Source of the DNA: Alphaproteobacteria bacterium
GTDB lineage: Bacteria; Pseudomonadota; Alphaproteobacteria; Micropepsales; Micropepsaceae
Assembly: GCA_947474565.1 (NCBI GenBank)
Contig: CANJIS010000011.1
Location: 1 to 64,000, forward strand
Direction of reading: 5' to 3'
Length of the DNA: 64,000 nt
In this document: positions 54,415-63,719 of the stretch, in pieces
How positions within the stretch are numbered: position 1 is the stretch's first letter
How the letters are laid out: every line of letters begins with the position of its first letter
Translations under genes and position numbers: made by a program
Notes under the pieces: model-generated
Seen by the model: the letters and a program-made list of their open reading frames with translations, nothing else
Told to the model about the DNA's origin: nothing
Database searches by the model: none

Positions 54415-54860
54415 GTCGTAACCTTGTAGGGATCAGCGATGCCAAGCTTCTTGAGAATTTTCACTTCCAGCGGCTCCATGATTTTGGCGTCGCGCGGTTT
54501 TTCGTGGTCATAGCCTGCCAGATGCAGCACGCCGTGCACCACCAGATGGCAGGCATGATCGGCAAGCGTCTTGCCCGAAGCCTTGGACTCTTTCGCCGTC
54601 ACGCCAAAGGCAATCGCGATATCGCCGCGATAGCCGTCTTCACCATCGGCGGGAAAGGACAGAACATTGGTGGCTTTGTTCTTGCCCCGGAAATCAAGAT
54701 TGAGACTTTTGAGCTTGGCGTCGCTGCCGAGCAGAATGGTGCATTCACCCTTCAAACGGGCGGCGGTGAGCGCTGCCTCGGCGGCGCGCTTCAAATGCGT
54801 GACCAGCCCGCGCGATTTGCGCCAGCCCGGATCGTCAACCAACAAGGTAATGGCGCTCAT
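54411..54860 (-). CDS. ybeY: Endoribonuclease YbeY
   Basis: 149 residues with the zinc motif HLVVHGVLHLAGYDHEK, preceded by NVLSFPADGEDGYRGDIAIA. YbeY trims 16S rRNA 3' ends and takes part in ribosome quality control. ATGA overlaps with phoH before it and corC after it. Confidence 0.95.
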   Translation of the reverse strand: MSAITLLVDDPGWRKSRGLVTHLKRAAEAALTAARLKGECTILLGSDAKLKSLNLDFRGKNKATNVLSFPADGEDGYRGDIAIAFGVTAKESKASGKTLADHACHLVVHGVLHLAGYDHEKPRDAKIMEPLEVKILKKLGIADPYKVTT

Positions 54861-55804
54861 CTTCCCTTGGCAGTATAGGCGCGGACGATGCGGCTGACGA
54901 GAGCGTGGCGCACCACGTCCGCATCGCTAAAGCGTTGGATTGCAACCCCTTCCACCCCTTCCAGGATAGAGAGCGCCTCGTTAAGGCCCTCTGCCCGGCC
55001 GCCGGGCAGGTCGCTTTGCCCCGGATCGGCGGTGATAACCATCTGGGACTCTTCCCCCAGCCGGGTCAGCACCATCTTCATCTGGGCGGGGGTGGTGTTC
55101 TGGGCTTCGTCCAGAATCACAAAGGCGCGGCTCAAGGTGCGGCCGCGCATGAAAGCCAGCGGCGCCACTTCGATCACACCCTGCTCGATCAGGCGGCCGG
55201 CCTGTTCGCCCAGCACATCGAACAGCGCGTCATAAAGCGGGCGAAGATAAGGATCGATCTTCTCTTTCAAATCGCCAGGCAGGAAGCCAAGCCGCTCACC
55301 CGCTTCCAGCGCCGGCCGCGACAGGATCAGCCGCTCGACCCGGCGCTGATACAGCATGTGGGCGCCGAAAGCCGCGGCCAGATAGGTCTTGCCGGTGCCG
55401 GCGGGGCCGATGCCGAACACCAACGGATTGGTGCGCATCAATTCAAGATAAGCGGCCTGCACCGGACTGCGCGGCCGGGTCAGGCGCGCACCGGAGGTGC
55501 GGATGGCGCCGGACGCTTCGGCGCGGGCGCTTTCGGAAAAGCGCAATTCGGAATCCACTTCGGCCAGCGTCACGCTTTCGCCCGCTTCCAGCCGGGCATA
55601 CAGCGCCGACAGAATGGTGGCGGCGCGCCCACGCCCGCTTCCGCTGACGGCAACGCGGTTGCCGCGCTGGGTGATCTCGACATCCAGCCGCTGTTCCAGC
55701 CGGGCAAAATTCTTTTCATGCGCACCGCCCAGCGCGGCGAGGAGCTTGTTGTTGTCGAATTCCAGCGTGGTCTGCTCGCTGATGCTTTTTTTGGATTTCT
55801 TCAC
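54857..55804 (-). CDS. phoH: PhoH-like ATPase (YbeZ)
   Basis: 315 residues: N-terminal KH-like part, Walker [35 protein letters not shown], Walker [18 protein letters not shown] and [15 protein letters not shown]-loop RNA-helicase-like ATPase that works with YbeY on rRNA. Overlaps miaB and ybeY by four bases each. Confidence 0.95.
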   Translation of the reverse strand: MKKSKKSISEQTTLEFDNNKLLAALGGAHEKNFARLEQRLDVEITQRGNRVAVSGSGRGRAATILSALYARLEAGESVTLAEVDSELRFSESARAEASGAIRTSGARLTRPRSPVQAAYLELMRTNPLVFGIGPAGTGKTYLAAAFGAHMLYQRRVERLILSRPALEAGERLGFLPGDLKEKIDPYLRPLYDALFDVLGEQAGRLIEQGVIEVAPLAFMRGRTLSRAFVILDEAQNTTPAQMKMVLTRLGEESQMVITADPGQSDLPGGRAEGLNEALSILEGVEGVAIQRFSDADVVRHALVSRIVRAYTAKGR

Positions 55805-57147
55805 GCCAAAGCACTTTCGAGAAGCACGCTCTCGTCATGCAGCGCACCATGCAAGCTGTTGGCCGTGAGTCTTTCGATCGCAACATCCGCCACCCTGCCG
55901 ATCAGGCTTTTGGGGCCATGGACGTGTACGGGCTGGAGCCAGGGCGTGCGACCGACCAATTGGCCCGGATCGCGCCCCGATTTTTCAAACAGTACTGGAA
56001 CAGATTTTCCGATGACCGAAAGATTGGCTTGATCCTGCTGCTGCAGCAGCAGCGCCTGTAATGCCTGCAATCGTTCGGTTTTCACCGCTTCGGCAATCAC
56101 TTTGCGCGCGCCGGCAGCGGGCGTGCCGGGGCGCGGCGAATATTTGAACGAGAAACATTGGGCGAACTTCACGGTCCGCACCAAATCCATGGTGGCCTGG
56201 AAATCAGCGTCGCTTTCGCCCGGAAAGCCAACAATGAAATCCGATGAGAAGGCGATGTCGGGCCGCGCCGCGCGCAAACGTTCGATCAGGCGCAGGTAAT
56301 CATCTGCCGTGTGCTGGCGGTTCATTGCCTCCAGAACCGTGTCGGAGCCGGACTGCCCCGGCAGATGCAGGAACGGCATCAGCTTTTCATTCGCGCCATG
56401 CGCGGCGATCAGCTCGTCATCCATGTCGCGGGGATGACTGGTCATGTAGCGGATACGAAGAATGTCTTCGACGTCGGCCAGGCCCGCGGCCAGTCGCGCC
56501 AGATTCCAGATTTTTCCGGCCGCGTCGGTGCCGCGATAGGCGTTCACATTCTGGCCCAGCAGTACGATCTCGCGCGCGCCGCGTGACGCCAGCGCCTTTG
56601 CTTCCGCGATCACACTTTCGGGAGAGCGCGAATGTTCAGGGCCGCGTGTGTAGGGCACCACGCAGAAGGTGCAGAATTTATCGCAGCCTTCCTGCACCGT
56701 AAGAAAAGCACTGACGGCGGTATCCGTCGACTGCGGCAGATGGTCGAATTTTTCCAGCGCCGGAAAATCCGTTTCCAGCACCTGACCCTGACCACGGGCG
56801 TGCCGCGCGATCATCTCCGGCAGGCGATGATAGGATTGCGGCCCCACCAGCATGTCGATTGCCGGAACGCGCGTGGTCATCTCTTCGCCCTCGGCCTGGG
56901 CGATGCAGCCGGCCACCGCCACCAGCAGGCCGGGCTTTTCGCGCTTCATCTGCGCCAGGCGGCCCAGTTCGGAATAAACCTTCTCGGCCGCCTTTTCCCG
57001 GATATGGCAGGTGTTGAGGATCACCATGTCGGCGCCGTCCGCCGCGTCCGTGGCGGCATAACCCAGAGGCGCCAGCAGATCCGCCATGCGGGCGGAATCA
57101 TAGGCGTTCATCTGGCAGCCATAGGTCTTGATGAAGAGCTTCTTCAT
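55801..57147 (-). CDS. miaB: tRNA-2-methylthio-N6-isopentenyladenosine synthase
   Basis: 448 residues: an N-terminal UPF0004 domain with cysteines in [22 protein letters not shown] and VAGCIAQ, the radical [18 protein letters not shown] cluster, and a C-terminal TRAM domain. It inserts methylthio at A37 of tRNAs after MiaA. The glutamine-rich [16 protein letters not shown] segment is the linker to TRAM. First gene of the four-base-overlap chain miaB-phoH-ybeY-corC. Confidence 0.96.
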   Translation of the reverse strand: MKKLFIKTYGCQMNAYDSARMADLLAPLGYAATDAADGADMVILNTCHIREKAAEKVYSELGRLAQMKREKPGLLVAVAGCIAQAEGEEMTTRVPAIDMLVGPQSYHRLPEMIARHARGQGQVLETDFPALEKFDHLPQSTDTAVSAFLTVQEGCDKFCTFCVVPYTRGPEHSRSPESVIAEAKALASRGAREIVLLGQNVNAYRGTDAAGKIWNLARLAAGLADVEDILRIRYMTSHPRDMDDELIAAHGANEKLMPFLHLPGQSGSDTVLEAMNRQHTADDYLRLIERLRAARPDIAFSSDFIVGFPGESDADFQATMDLVRTVKFAQCFSFKYSPRPGTPAAGARKVIAEAVKTERLQALQALLLQQQDQANLSVIGKSVPVLFEKSGRDPGQLVGRTPWLQPVHVHGPKSLIGRVADVAIERLTANSLHGALHDESVLLESALA

Positions 57148-57162
57148 GCGCGCGGTTATAGG

Positions 57163-57200
57163 AAAAAAACTAGCGAAAACACAGGGTTTTTGCGGCTAGC
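57163..57200 (-). terminator. Terminator between plsC and miaB (minus strand)
   Basis: On the minus strand CTAGCCGCAAAAAC pairs imperfectly with GTTTTCGCTAG and runs into seven T residues just before miaB. The stem starts at the plsC stop codon, so plsC and miaB may be partly separate transcripts despite the conserved order. Confidence 0.65.
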
Positions 57201-57972
57201 CAGAGCCTGAAAGTGCGCGCATCTGGCCCGCCCGAACCGTCAATTCCGCCTCTTTTGCCAATTGCTTGCGGTCCATCGCGTCCAGGCTGAGGGGGGGGTG
57301 AAACTCCATCACCACATCCAGCGGGCCTGCCTTCAGCGCCCCCCACAGATGCGGCACCAGTTCCATGTCGCCATACCAGGCGAACATCGGGCGATTTTCG
57401 CGGCCCATGGGGATGCCGTGCATGCCGGTGTAGGCAGTGGAGACCGGCTGCACCAGGACATGGCGGCCGTTGATTTCCGCTTCCGCCGCACCGAGCAGCG
57501 CGCTTTTGAACGGCAGCACATTGTTGCCATCGCTGGAGGTGCCTTCGGGAAACAATACCAGCGCATCGCCCGCCAACAGCCGGGCGCGGATACCATCGCG
57601 TGTCTGGGCCGTCTGGCTGCGGCGTGTCCGGGCGACAAATACCGTGCGTTGCAGCCGGGCCAGGGTGCCGAAGAACGGCCAGCTATTCACTTCCGACTTG
57701 GCGACAAAAGAAAGCGGCATCACCGCCGAAAAAATCACAATGTCCATCCAGCCGGTGTGATTGGCGAGCAGGAGCACGCCCTGATCCCGCACCGGTTCGC
57801 CGCGGACATGAATGTGAATGCCGAACAGCCGCGCCACGAATTTGTGATAGGCGTAGGGGAACGTGCGGCGGGCGGGAAGCGCCAGCGTCACGAACAGCCA
57901 TTGCAGCGGAATCAGAAGAAGGGTGACGGTCAGGAACACGGTCAGCACCGCGCCCGCACGCAACGCACGCAT
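57196..57972 (-). CDS. plsC: 1-acyl-sn-glycerol-3-phosphate acyltransferase
   Basis: 258 residues: an N-terminal membrane helix (AVLTVFLTVTLLLIPLQWLF), the HX4D motif in LLANHTGWMDIVIF, SFVAKSEVNSWPFFG, and the FPEGTSSDG substrate motif. It makes phosphatidic acid from lysophosphatidic acid. Start overlaps the fur stop by one base (TGATG). Confidence 0.92.
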   Translation of the reverse strand: MRALRAGAVLTVFLTVTLLLIPLQWLFVTLALPARRTFPYAYHKFVARLFGIHIHVRGEPVRDQGVLLLANHTGWMDIVIFSAVMPLSFVAKSEVNSWPFFGTLARLQRTVFVARTRRSQTAQTRDGIRARLLAGDALVLFPEGTSSDGNNVLPFKSALLGAAEAEINGRHVLVQPVSTAYTGMHGIPMGRENRPMFAWYGDMELVPHLWGALKAGPLDVVMEFHPPLSLDAMDRKQLAKEAELTVRAGQMRALSGSG

Positions 57973-58391
57973 CAGCTTTTGGGCTTCTTGCCCTTGGGCA
58001 CGCCGTACAATTCCAGCCGGTGATCCACCAGCTCGAAACCCAATTCCTCGGCGACCCGGCGTTGCAGCTTTTCAATATCTTCGTTGCGGAATTCGATCAC
58101 GCTGCCGGTCTGCACATCGATCAGATGATCGTGGTGGCTTTCGGGCGCTTCTTCATAGCGGGCGCGGCCATCGCGGAAATCATGCCGCTCCAGGATACCG
58201 GCATCTTCGAACAGCTTGACCGTGCGATAGACGGTGGCGATGGAAATACGCGGGTCAATCGCGGCGGCGCGGCGATAAAGTTCTTCGGCGTCGGGATGGT
58301 CACCCGCACCCGACAGCACGCGCGCGATCACGCGGCGCTGCTCCGTCATGCGGAGGCCCTTGTCAACGCAGATTTTTTCGATCCGCGTCAC
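57972..58391 (-). CDS. fur: Fur-family transcriptional regulator (alphaproteobacterial type)
   Basis: 139 residues: winged helix LRMTEQRRVIARVLSGAGDHPDAEEL...STVYRT-like VYRTVKLFEDAG, then the metal segment ESHHDHLIDVQTG and a histidine near the C-terminus. The two CxxC structural zinc pairs of classical Fur are absent (DVQTG in place of CxxCG), as in alphaproteobacterial Fur/Mur proteins, where the regulator responds to manganese or iron. Which metal applies here is open. Confidence 0.9.
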   Translation of the reverse strand: MTRIEKICVDKGLRMTEQRRVIARVLSGAGDHPDAEELYRRAAAIDPRISIATVYRTVKLFEDAGILERHDFRDGRARYEEAPESHHDHLIDVQTGSVIEFRNEDIEKLQRRVAEELGFELVDHRLELYGVPKGKKPKS

Positions 58392-58422
58392 GCGGCACTC
58401 CTGTGGGATTTGCCGATCAAAC

Positions 58423-58869
58423 TTAGGCGAATTTTCGGGCCAGTGAAAGCGGCAGGGATGTTTTCAGCACCCAGGCGTCCCGGCCGTCATAATAGCCTTT
58501 ACGCTGCCCCACCCGTTCGAAGCCAACCCCGGCATAGAGCGCCAGTGCGGCGGGATTGTCGTGACCCACTTCCAGAAACAGGCTGGCCGCACCCATTGCT
58601 TGCGCGTGGGTAGCCAGGATCTGAATAAGTGCGCGGCCCAATCCCCTGCCCCGCGCGGCGGGTATCACCGCCAAGGTGAGGATTTCCGCTTCATCGTCCA
58701 CAGCCCGGCCCATGACAAATCCATCATCGGTGAAGAAGACGAATACGCCTGGACCTGCGAGCAAGTCGCAGATGGCGTGATTGCTCCAGGGATCGGGAAA
58801 GGCGACGGCATGCAGCGCCGCCAGATGTGCGGCATCGTCGCGGGTAGGATCAAAGAGTGCGGGCGTCAT
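58423..58869 (-). CDS. GNAT N-acetyltransferase, RimI-like
   Basis: 148 residues of GNAT fold with AVIPAARGRGLGRALIQ (acetyl-CoA loop R-x-x-G-x-G/A), SLFLEVGHDNPAALALYAGVGFERVGQRKGYY. Its place after tsaB, with a four-base overlap, is that of RimI, which acetylates ribosomal protein S18; alternative GNAT substrates remain possible. Confidence 0.87.
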   Translation of the reverse strand: MTPALFDPTRDDAAHLAALHAVAFPDPWSNHAICDLLAGPGVFVFFTDDGFVMGRAVDDEAEILTLAVIPAARGRGLGRALIQILATHAQAMGAASLFLEVGHDNPAALALYAGVGFERVGQRKGYYDGRDAWVLKTSLPLSLARKFA

Positions 58870-59516
58870 GCAGGTGCAGGAAGCTTGGCGTCGGGCGCGC
58901 GCAGATAAAGCGGCGCAGCTGGCTCATTCGAGATCGGCCGCATCAATGCCAGCCGCGCCACCCATAGCGCATCGGGCTGACGGATGTCGGTCAGGGTGAA
59001 TTCAGGGCCCAACGATTCTGCGGCGGCAGGTGCGCCGGTGCCGGTAAGGGCACAAGCACCAAAGGCGCGAATTTTTTCAACGGCATCGGCAAAGGGCAGC
59101 ACTTCGGGTTCGAGTACGGTTTCACCCCGATCCCACAACGACAGGTATGCTTCATCGCGCCTGGCGTCATGGATCGCGGCGGCGCGGGCGCTAAGCGAAG
59201 CTGCCGCCATCGCTTCCAGGGTGGTGATGCCGGTGAGCGGCTTTTTCAACGCGATGCGCAAGCCACGCATGAAAGCCAGCCCGACGCGCTGACCGGTGAA
59301 GGTGCCCGGCCCGGTGGTGACGGCGAGACGATCAAGATCGGCGAAAGCGATGCCCGCCTTGGCCATGGTTTCTTCCACCATCGGCGCCAGCCTCTCAGCA
59401 TGGCCGCGCGGCATTTCTTCAAAAGCGTGCGCCAGGATTTTTTCGTTTTCCAGCACAGCCACCGAACAGGCGCCTAGTGCGGTTTCGGCAGCCAATATTC
59501 TCACAGTATTTTGCAC
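58866..59516 (-). CDS. tsaB: tRNA threonylcarbamoyladenosine biosynthesis protein TsaB
   Basis: 216 residues, the shorter ASKHA homologue of TsaD: ILAAETALGACSVAVL, RGHAERLAPMVEETM, VTTGPGTFTGQRVGLAFMRG. It forms the TsaB-TsaD-TsaE complex for t6A37. Its start region overlaps the end of the nitroreductase by 16 bases. Confidence 0.92.
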   Translation of the reverse strand: MQNTVRILAAETALGACSVAVLENEKILAHAFEEMPRGHAERLAPMVEETMAKAGIAFADLDRLAVTTGPGTFTGQRVGLAFMRGLRIALKKPLTGITTLEAMAAASLSARAAAIHDARRDEAYLSLWDRGETVLEPEVLPFADAVEKIRAFGACALTGTGAPAAAESLGPEFTLTDIRQPDALWVARLALMRPISNEPAAPLYLRAPDAKLPAPA

Positions 59517-60094
59517 GCTTGATCGAACGACAGGCGCGGCGCGCGCGGATACAACGCCGCCGGATTGCCGTGACCCAGAGCACAGAGAAAGTTGGATTTG
59601 ATATTGGTGCCGGCGAAAAATTCCTTGTCCACGCCGGCGTGGTCAAAGCCGCCCATGGGGCCGCAATCCAACCCCAAAGCGCGCGCCGCCATCATGAAAT
59701 AGGCCCCTTGCAGCGAGCCGTTGCGGAAGGCGTCTTCGCGCACCATTTCAGCCTTATTTTCGTAGTATTTTTTCGCGTTGGGCGCGTACGGCTTGAGAAT
59801 GGAAAGCGTGTCGGGGAAATCCAGATCGTACGCGATGATCGCCAGCGCCGGGGCGGTCATGGATTTTTCCACATTGCCCCCATCCAGATGCGGCTTCAGC
59901 CGCTCCTTGGCCGCCGGCGTGGTGAGGAACAGAAATCGCGCCGGGGTGGTGTTGCCGGCGGTGGGGCCCCAGCGCATCAGATCATACAACGCCATCAGCG
60001 GCGCATCGGAGACCGGCTCGTCCGTCCAGCGGTTATGGCTGCGCGCGTTGCGGAACAGCGTGTCCAGCGCTTCGTCGCTGACGGCGTGCGGCAT
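59501..60094 (-). CDS. RutE-like nitroreductase (malonic semialdehyde reductase family)
   Basis: 197 residues of the FMN nitroreductase fold: SHNRWTDEPVSDAPLMALYD, MRWGPTAGNTTPARFLFL, SLQGAYFMMAARALGLDCGPMGGFD and FLCALGHGNPAAL. The closest type is HadB/RutE, which reduces malonic semialdehyde to 3-hydroxypropionate in uracil breakdown. No other rut genes are here, so a general aldehyde or enone reductase is possible. Confidence 0.85.
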   Translation of the reverse strand: MPHAVSDEALDTLFRNARSHNRWTDEPVSDAPLMALYDLMRWGPTAGNTTPARFLFLTTPAAKERLKPHLDGGNVEKSMTAPALAIIAYDLDFPDTLSILKPYAPNAKKYYENKAEMVREDAFRNGSLQGAYFMMAARALGLDCGPMGGFDHAGVDKEFFAGTNIKSNFLCALGHGNPAALYPRAPRLSFDQACKIL

Positions 60095-60114
60095 GGAGAA
60101 CCCCGATAATGAAA

Positions 60115-60672
60115 TCAGACCGACTCGACGGCGGTCACTTCCGGAAAATAATGGCGCAGCATGTTTTCAATGCCGTTCTTGAGCGTGATCGCCGAAGACG
60201 GGCAGCCCGCGCAGGAGCCTTGCAGATGCAGCGAGACGATGCCGGTGGCGGCATCGAAGCCCTTGAAGATGATGTCGCCGCCATCCTGCGCCACCGCGGG
60301 GCGCACGCGGGTGTCGATGGTTTCCTTGATCTGGGCGATCAGCTCGGCATCTTCGCCTTCGTAGACTTGTTCAACTTCTTCGGCAGAGCCGTCCATCAAG
60401 GCGTGGCCTTGCGTGAAATGCTCCATGATGGTGCCGAGCAAAGCAGGCTTCAGATGCTTCCAGTCGCCATCCCGCTTGGTGATGGAAATAAAATCGCTGC
60501 CGAAAAACACACGGGAGACTTCCGGCGTTGCGAACAGCGCCTTGGCCAGGGGTGAGCGGGCGGCGCTTTCGTTGCTGGGAAAGTCAGCCACCGCGCCTGT
60601 GCCCATGACGTCGCGGCCGGGCAGGAATTTCAGGGTGGCGGGGTTGGGCGTGGATTCGGTCTGGATAAACAT
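60115..60672 (-). CDS. NfuA-like iron-sulfur carrier protein
   Basis: 185 residues from ATG 60672: an N-terminal Nfu domain (MFIQTESTPNPATLKFLPGR, RVFFGSDFISITK) and a C-terminal NifU domain with the cluster-binding CAGC in LHLQGSCAGCPSSAITLKNG. It carries Fe-S clusters to client proteins. The upstream extension to 60708 is not conserved. Confidence 0.9.
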   Translation of the reverse strand: MFIQTESTPNPATLKFLPGRDVMGTGAVADFPSNESAARSPLAKALFATPEVSRVFFGSDFISITKRDGDWKHLKPALLGTIMEHFTQGHALMDGSAEEVEQVYEGEDAELIAQIKETIDTRVRPAVAQDGGDIIFKGFDAATGIVSLHLQGSCAGCPSSAITLKNGIENMLRHYFPEVTAVESV

Positions 60673-60760
60673 GGGTGTGCTCCTGCCAGATAGATGAACC
60701 TCAGGCACGGCTGCATCAAGGCCGAAGGGCTAAAAGCAGCGAAAAGGGTCAAATAAAATA

Positions 60761-60801
60761 ATACCCGGATAATATTGACTTCTTAGTTTTACCCTGGTAA
60801 T
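60761..60801 (+). promoter_or_regulatory. Two near-identical boxes upstream of the DUF2239 gene
   Basis: ATACCCGGATAAT (60761-60773) and TTACCCTGGTAAT (60789-60801) agree at 10 of 13 bases, are each roughly palindromic, and are offset by 28 bases in an AT-rich leader. They end nine bases before the ATG. This spacing suggests a repressor or activator operator pair; the regulator is unknown. Confidence 0.4.
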
Positions 60802-60810
60802 TTATTTCCC

Positions 60811-61302
60811 ATGACTTATACAGCTTTCTCCGGCTTTTCTCATGTCGCTTCGGGCGGGTTGGCCGAGGTCTATCGCGCCAGCCAGGCCGTTCCGGGCGCC
60901 CTTATCTTTGATGAGGAGACCGGCCGGGTGGTGGACATAGACCCGCGCTTTCCACCCACCGAGGATGCCGCCCGCCCGGGCCGGCCCAAGCTGGGGGTGG
61001 TGGCGCGGGAAGTGACCTTGCTGCCCCGGCATTGGGACTGGCTGGCGACCCAGCCGGGCGGGGCGTCGGTTGCGTTGCGCAAACTGGTGGAGGAGGCGCG
61101 GCGCGACCCGAAGTCCAAGATCAAGGCGGCGCGGGACAGTCTTTATCGCTTCAGTGTGGCGGTGGTGGGAAATGCGCCAGGCTATGAAGAAGCGATGCGC
61201 GCGCTTTACGCGGGGCAGCAGGAAGATTTCATCGCCCATATCGAAGGCTGGCCGCAAGACATCCGCGCCAAGCTGGAAGAAATGGCGAACGCGGCTTTTT
61301 AA
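60811..61302 (+). CDS. DUF2239 family protein
   Basis: 163 residues: TAFSGFSHVASGGLAEVYRA, ALIFDEETGRVVDIDPR, GRPKLGVVAREVTLLPRHWD and WLATQPGGASVALRKLVEEA, which I recognise as DUF2239, a family of unknown function that looks DNA- or regulator-related because of its basic, helical C-terminus. The AT-rich leader differs in composition from its neighbours. Stop overlaps that of the convergent DUF1674 gene. Confidence 0.82.
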   Translation: MTYTAFSGFSHVASGGLAEVYRASQAVPGALIFDEETGRVVDIDPRFPPTEDAARPGRPKLGVVAREVTLLPRHWDWLATQPGGASVALRKLVEEARRDPKSKIKAARDSLYRFSVAVVGNAPGYEEAMRALYAGQQEDFIAHIEGWPQDIRAKLEEMANAAF

Positions 61303-61502
61303 AAGTCCGAAATCAGGCCCTTCTTTTCCCAATCGCCGTAGCGCGTGGGTTCAGGGCCTTTGGGGCCGCCGCGTTCCGGCGGCAAGGAATGCGGTTGCTC
61401 CCCGGCGCGGCGCGCATCGGCTTCCGCTTTGGCGCGCGCGCCAGCCTGCGCGATCCGTTCGGCAACCCCCTGGTCGTCCAAGTCTTTCTCTTTGGCCGTC
61501 AT
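61299..61502 (-). CDS. DUF1674 (succinate dehydrogenase assembly factor 4-like) protein
   Basis: 67 residues: a charged helical part (RIAQAGARAKAEADARRAGE) and the diagnostic C-terminus GPKGPEPTRYGDWEKKGLISDF-type, of which PTRYGDWEKKG is the core. SDHAF4/Sdh8, its mitochondrial relative, protects flavinylated SdhA during complex II assembly. Divergent from htpX by 57 bases. Confidence 0.88.
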   Translation of the reverse strand: MTAKEKDLDDQGVAERIAQAGARAKAEADARRAGEQPHSLPPERGGPKGPEPTRYGDWEKKGLISDF

Positions 61503-61559
61503 GCTTGACCTTCTGCCGTGCGAGCTTACATCAATTGTGGATATTACCAGAGTGGTGGC

Positions 61560-62426
61560 ATGAACACGTTCAAGACCGGCATTTTGATGAGCCTCATGAT
61601 GGGGCTGTTCCTGGTGGTCGGCGCCATGATCGGCGGCCAGAACGGCATGCTGTTCGCGTTTGTGCTGGCGGCGGGGTTGAACCTGTTCGCCTATTGGAAT
61701 TCCGACAAAATGCTTCTGTCGATGTTCGGCGCGCGCCAGGTGGATGCGGGATCCGAGCCCGAGCTTTATCGCCTGGTGGAAAAGCTGGCGGGCAATGCCA
61801 AGCTGCCCATGCCCAAGGTTTTCATTTCCGAAAATCCCCAGCCCAATGCTTTTGCCACGGGGCGCAATCCCGAACATGCCGCGGTCTGCGTCACCACCGG
61901 CTTGCTGGCCAAGACCAGCAAAGAAGAACTTGCAGGCGTTATCGCCCATGAGCTGGGCCATGTGCGCAATCGCGATACGCTCATCATGACCATCACCGCG
62001 GTGATCGCGGGCGCCATCGGCATGCTGGCCCATATGGCGTTCTTCATGGGTGGCGGCGAACGGCGGAATAATCCGCTTGGGTTTGTCGGCATTCTGCTGG
62101 TGACGTTGCTGGCGCCCCTTGCCGCCATGCTGGTGCAGGCGGCGATCAGCCGTTCGCGCGAGTTTGAAGCCGACAAGGCCGGTGCAGAATTCACGGGCAA
62201 GCCGCTGTGGCTGGCCAATGCGTTGGCGGCCATCGAAAGTTCGGCGCGCCGGATCGACAATCCTGCTGCCGACGCCAATCCGGCAACGGCGCATCTGTTC
62301 ATCATCAATCCGCTGCATGGCGGCATTTCCGGATTGTTCGCCACCCATCCGCCCACTGAGGAGCGGATCGCGCGCCTGCGGGCGATGGCGGGTGCCCCCG
62401 CACCGGCTAGTGGCCCGTGGGGATGA
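61560..62426 (+). CDS. htpX: Membrane metalloprotease HtpX
   Basis: 288 residues from ATG 61560: two N-terminal membrane helices, [21 protein letters not shown], the zinc motif [15 protein letters not shown], two more helices, and [16 protein letters not shown] with the third ligand Glu. It degrades misfolded membrane proteins together with FtsH. Overlaps rsmB by four bases. Confidence 0.94.
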   Translation: MNTFKTGILMSLMMGLFLVVGAMIGGQNGMLFAFVLAAGLNLFAYWNSDKMLLSMFGARQVDAGSEPELYRLVEKLAGNAKLPMPKVFISENPQPNAFATGRNPEHAAVCVTTGLLAKTSKEELAGVIAHELGHVRNRDTLIMTITAVIAGAIGMLAHMAFFMGGGERRNNPLGFVGILLVTLLAPLAAMLVQAAISRSREFEADKAGAEFTGKPLWLANALAAIESSARRIDNPAADANPATAHLFIINPLHGGISGLFATHPPTEERIARLRAMAGAPAPASGPWG

Positions 62427-63703
62427 GTGACAGCGCGGGCCTACCTGCAAGGGCGGCTGCGCTCTCATTACTCTCCGGTGTGCTGCGGCAGAAGCGGCCG
62501 CTGGATGCTTTGCTCGACACTCTGAAACCCCTGCCACCGCGTGACGCAGCGTTTGCCCGCGCCCTGGCCAGCAGTGCGCTGCGCCATTTCGGCGAACTGG
62601 ATGCCATAATCCGAAAGTTCGTGGAGAAGCCGCTGCCGCCGCACAAGACCGGCCCGGCGATGGAAATTCTTCTGCTGGGCGCGGCGGAATTGCTGATTTT
62701 GAAAAATGCGGCCCATGCCGCCGTGGATGGCGCTAACAGGCTGGCGGCGGCCGACAAGAAGGCGGTGCATTTCAAGCCGCTGATCAATGCCGTGCTGCGC
62801 CGCATGACGCGCGAAGGCGAGGCTGTGCGGGAAACGCTGGATGCGCCGCGTCTTAATACGCCAGACTGGCTGTGGGCGCGTTGGGTTGCGCAATATGGCG
62901 AGGAGCAAGCGCGCGCCATCGCCATGGCGCACACACGCGAAGCGCCGCTGGATATCAATCTGAAAAATTCCGCCGCAGTTGCGCCAGAGGGGCGTGATCT
63001 GCTGCCGCTTGTCCGGCGTCTCACGGCGGAAGGCCGGGTCGAGGACATGCCCGGCTTTGCGGATGGTGGCTGGTGGGTGCAGGACATTGCGGCGACCTTG
63101 CCGGTGCTGATGCTGGGTGATGTTGCGGGAAAGAAAGTGATCGATCTTTGCGCCGCGCCAGGCGGCAAGACCATGCAACTGGCGGCGCGCGGCGCTGAGG
63201 TAACAGCGGTGGAACTGGATGCAACGCGCCTGGAGCGGGTGAAGGAAAACCTGGCCCGCACAAAACTGAACGCTACTTTGGTCGCGAGCGATGCGCGGGA
63301 CTTTACAGAGCGTGCGCCTTTGGTGCTGATTGATGCGCCCTGCACCGCCACCGGCACTATCCGCCGCCATCCGGACCTACCCTGGATCAAGCAAGGCGGC
63401 GATGTGACGGCGCGCGGTTCGCTGGCCTATGAAATTCTGGAAAGCGCCCGCGATATGGTTGAACCAGGCGGGCTGCTGGTCTTCGCGGTCTGTTCGCTGG
63501 AACGGGAAGAAGGCGAAGAGCAGATCGAAGTGTTTCTGGAGACCCACCCGGAATTCGTGCGCGCACCCCTTTCCGCCGAAGAACTATCTGGCCACAGCGA
63601 ATGGATTTCCGAAAAAGGCGATCTTCGCACCCTGCCTTTCCATCTGGCGGCGGAAGGCGGGATGGACGGGTTCTATGCCGCGCGCTTGCGGCGCAATTCA
63701 TAA
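62423..63703 (+). CDS. rsmB: 16S rRNA m5C967 methyltransferase family (RsmB)
   Basis: 426 residues: NusB-like N-terminal RNA-binding domain ([28 protein letters not shown]) and a Rossmann methyltransferase with [13 protein letters not shown] (SAM), the two catalytic cysteines in [15 protein letters not shown] and [12 protein letters not shown]. Starts at ATG 62423 on the htpX stop; the pair htpX-rsmB is common in alphaproteobacteria. Confidence 0.93.
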   Translation: MSDSAGLPARAAALSLLSGVLRQKRPLDALLDTLKPLPPRDAAFARALASSALRHFGELDAIIRKFVEKPLPPHKTGPAMEILLLGAAELLILKNAAHAAVDGANRLAAADKKAVHFKPLINAVLRRMTREGEAVRETLDAPRLNTPDWLWARWVAQYGEEQARAIAMAHTREAPLDINLKNSAAVAPEGRDLLPLVRRLTAEGRVEDMPGFADGGWWVQDIAATLPVLMLGDVAGKKVIDLCAAPGGKTMQLAARGAEVTAVELDATRLERVKENLARTKLNATLVASDARDFTERAPLVLIDAPCTATGTIRRHPDLPWIKQGGDVTARGSLAYEILESARDMVEPGGLLVFAVCSLEREEGEEQIEVFLETHPEFVRAPLSAEELSGHSEWISEKGDLRTLPFHLAAEGGMDGFYAARLRRNS

Positions 63704-63719
63704 ACTACGGGGGCGATTC

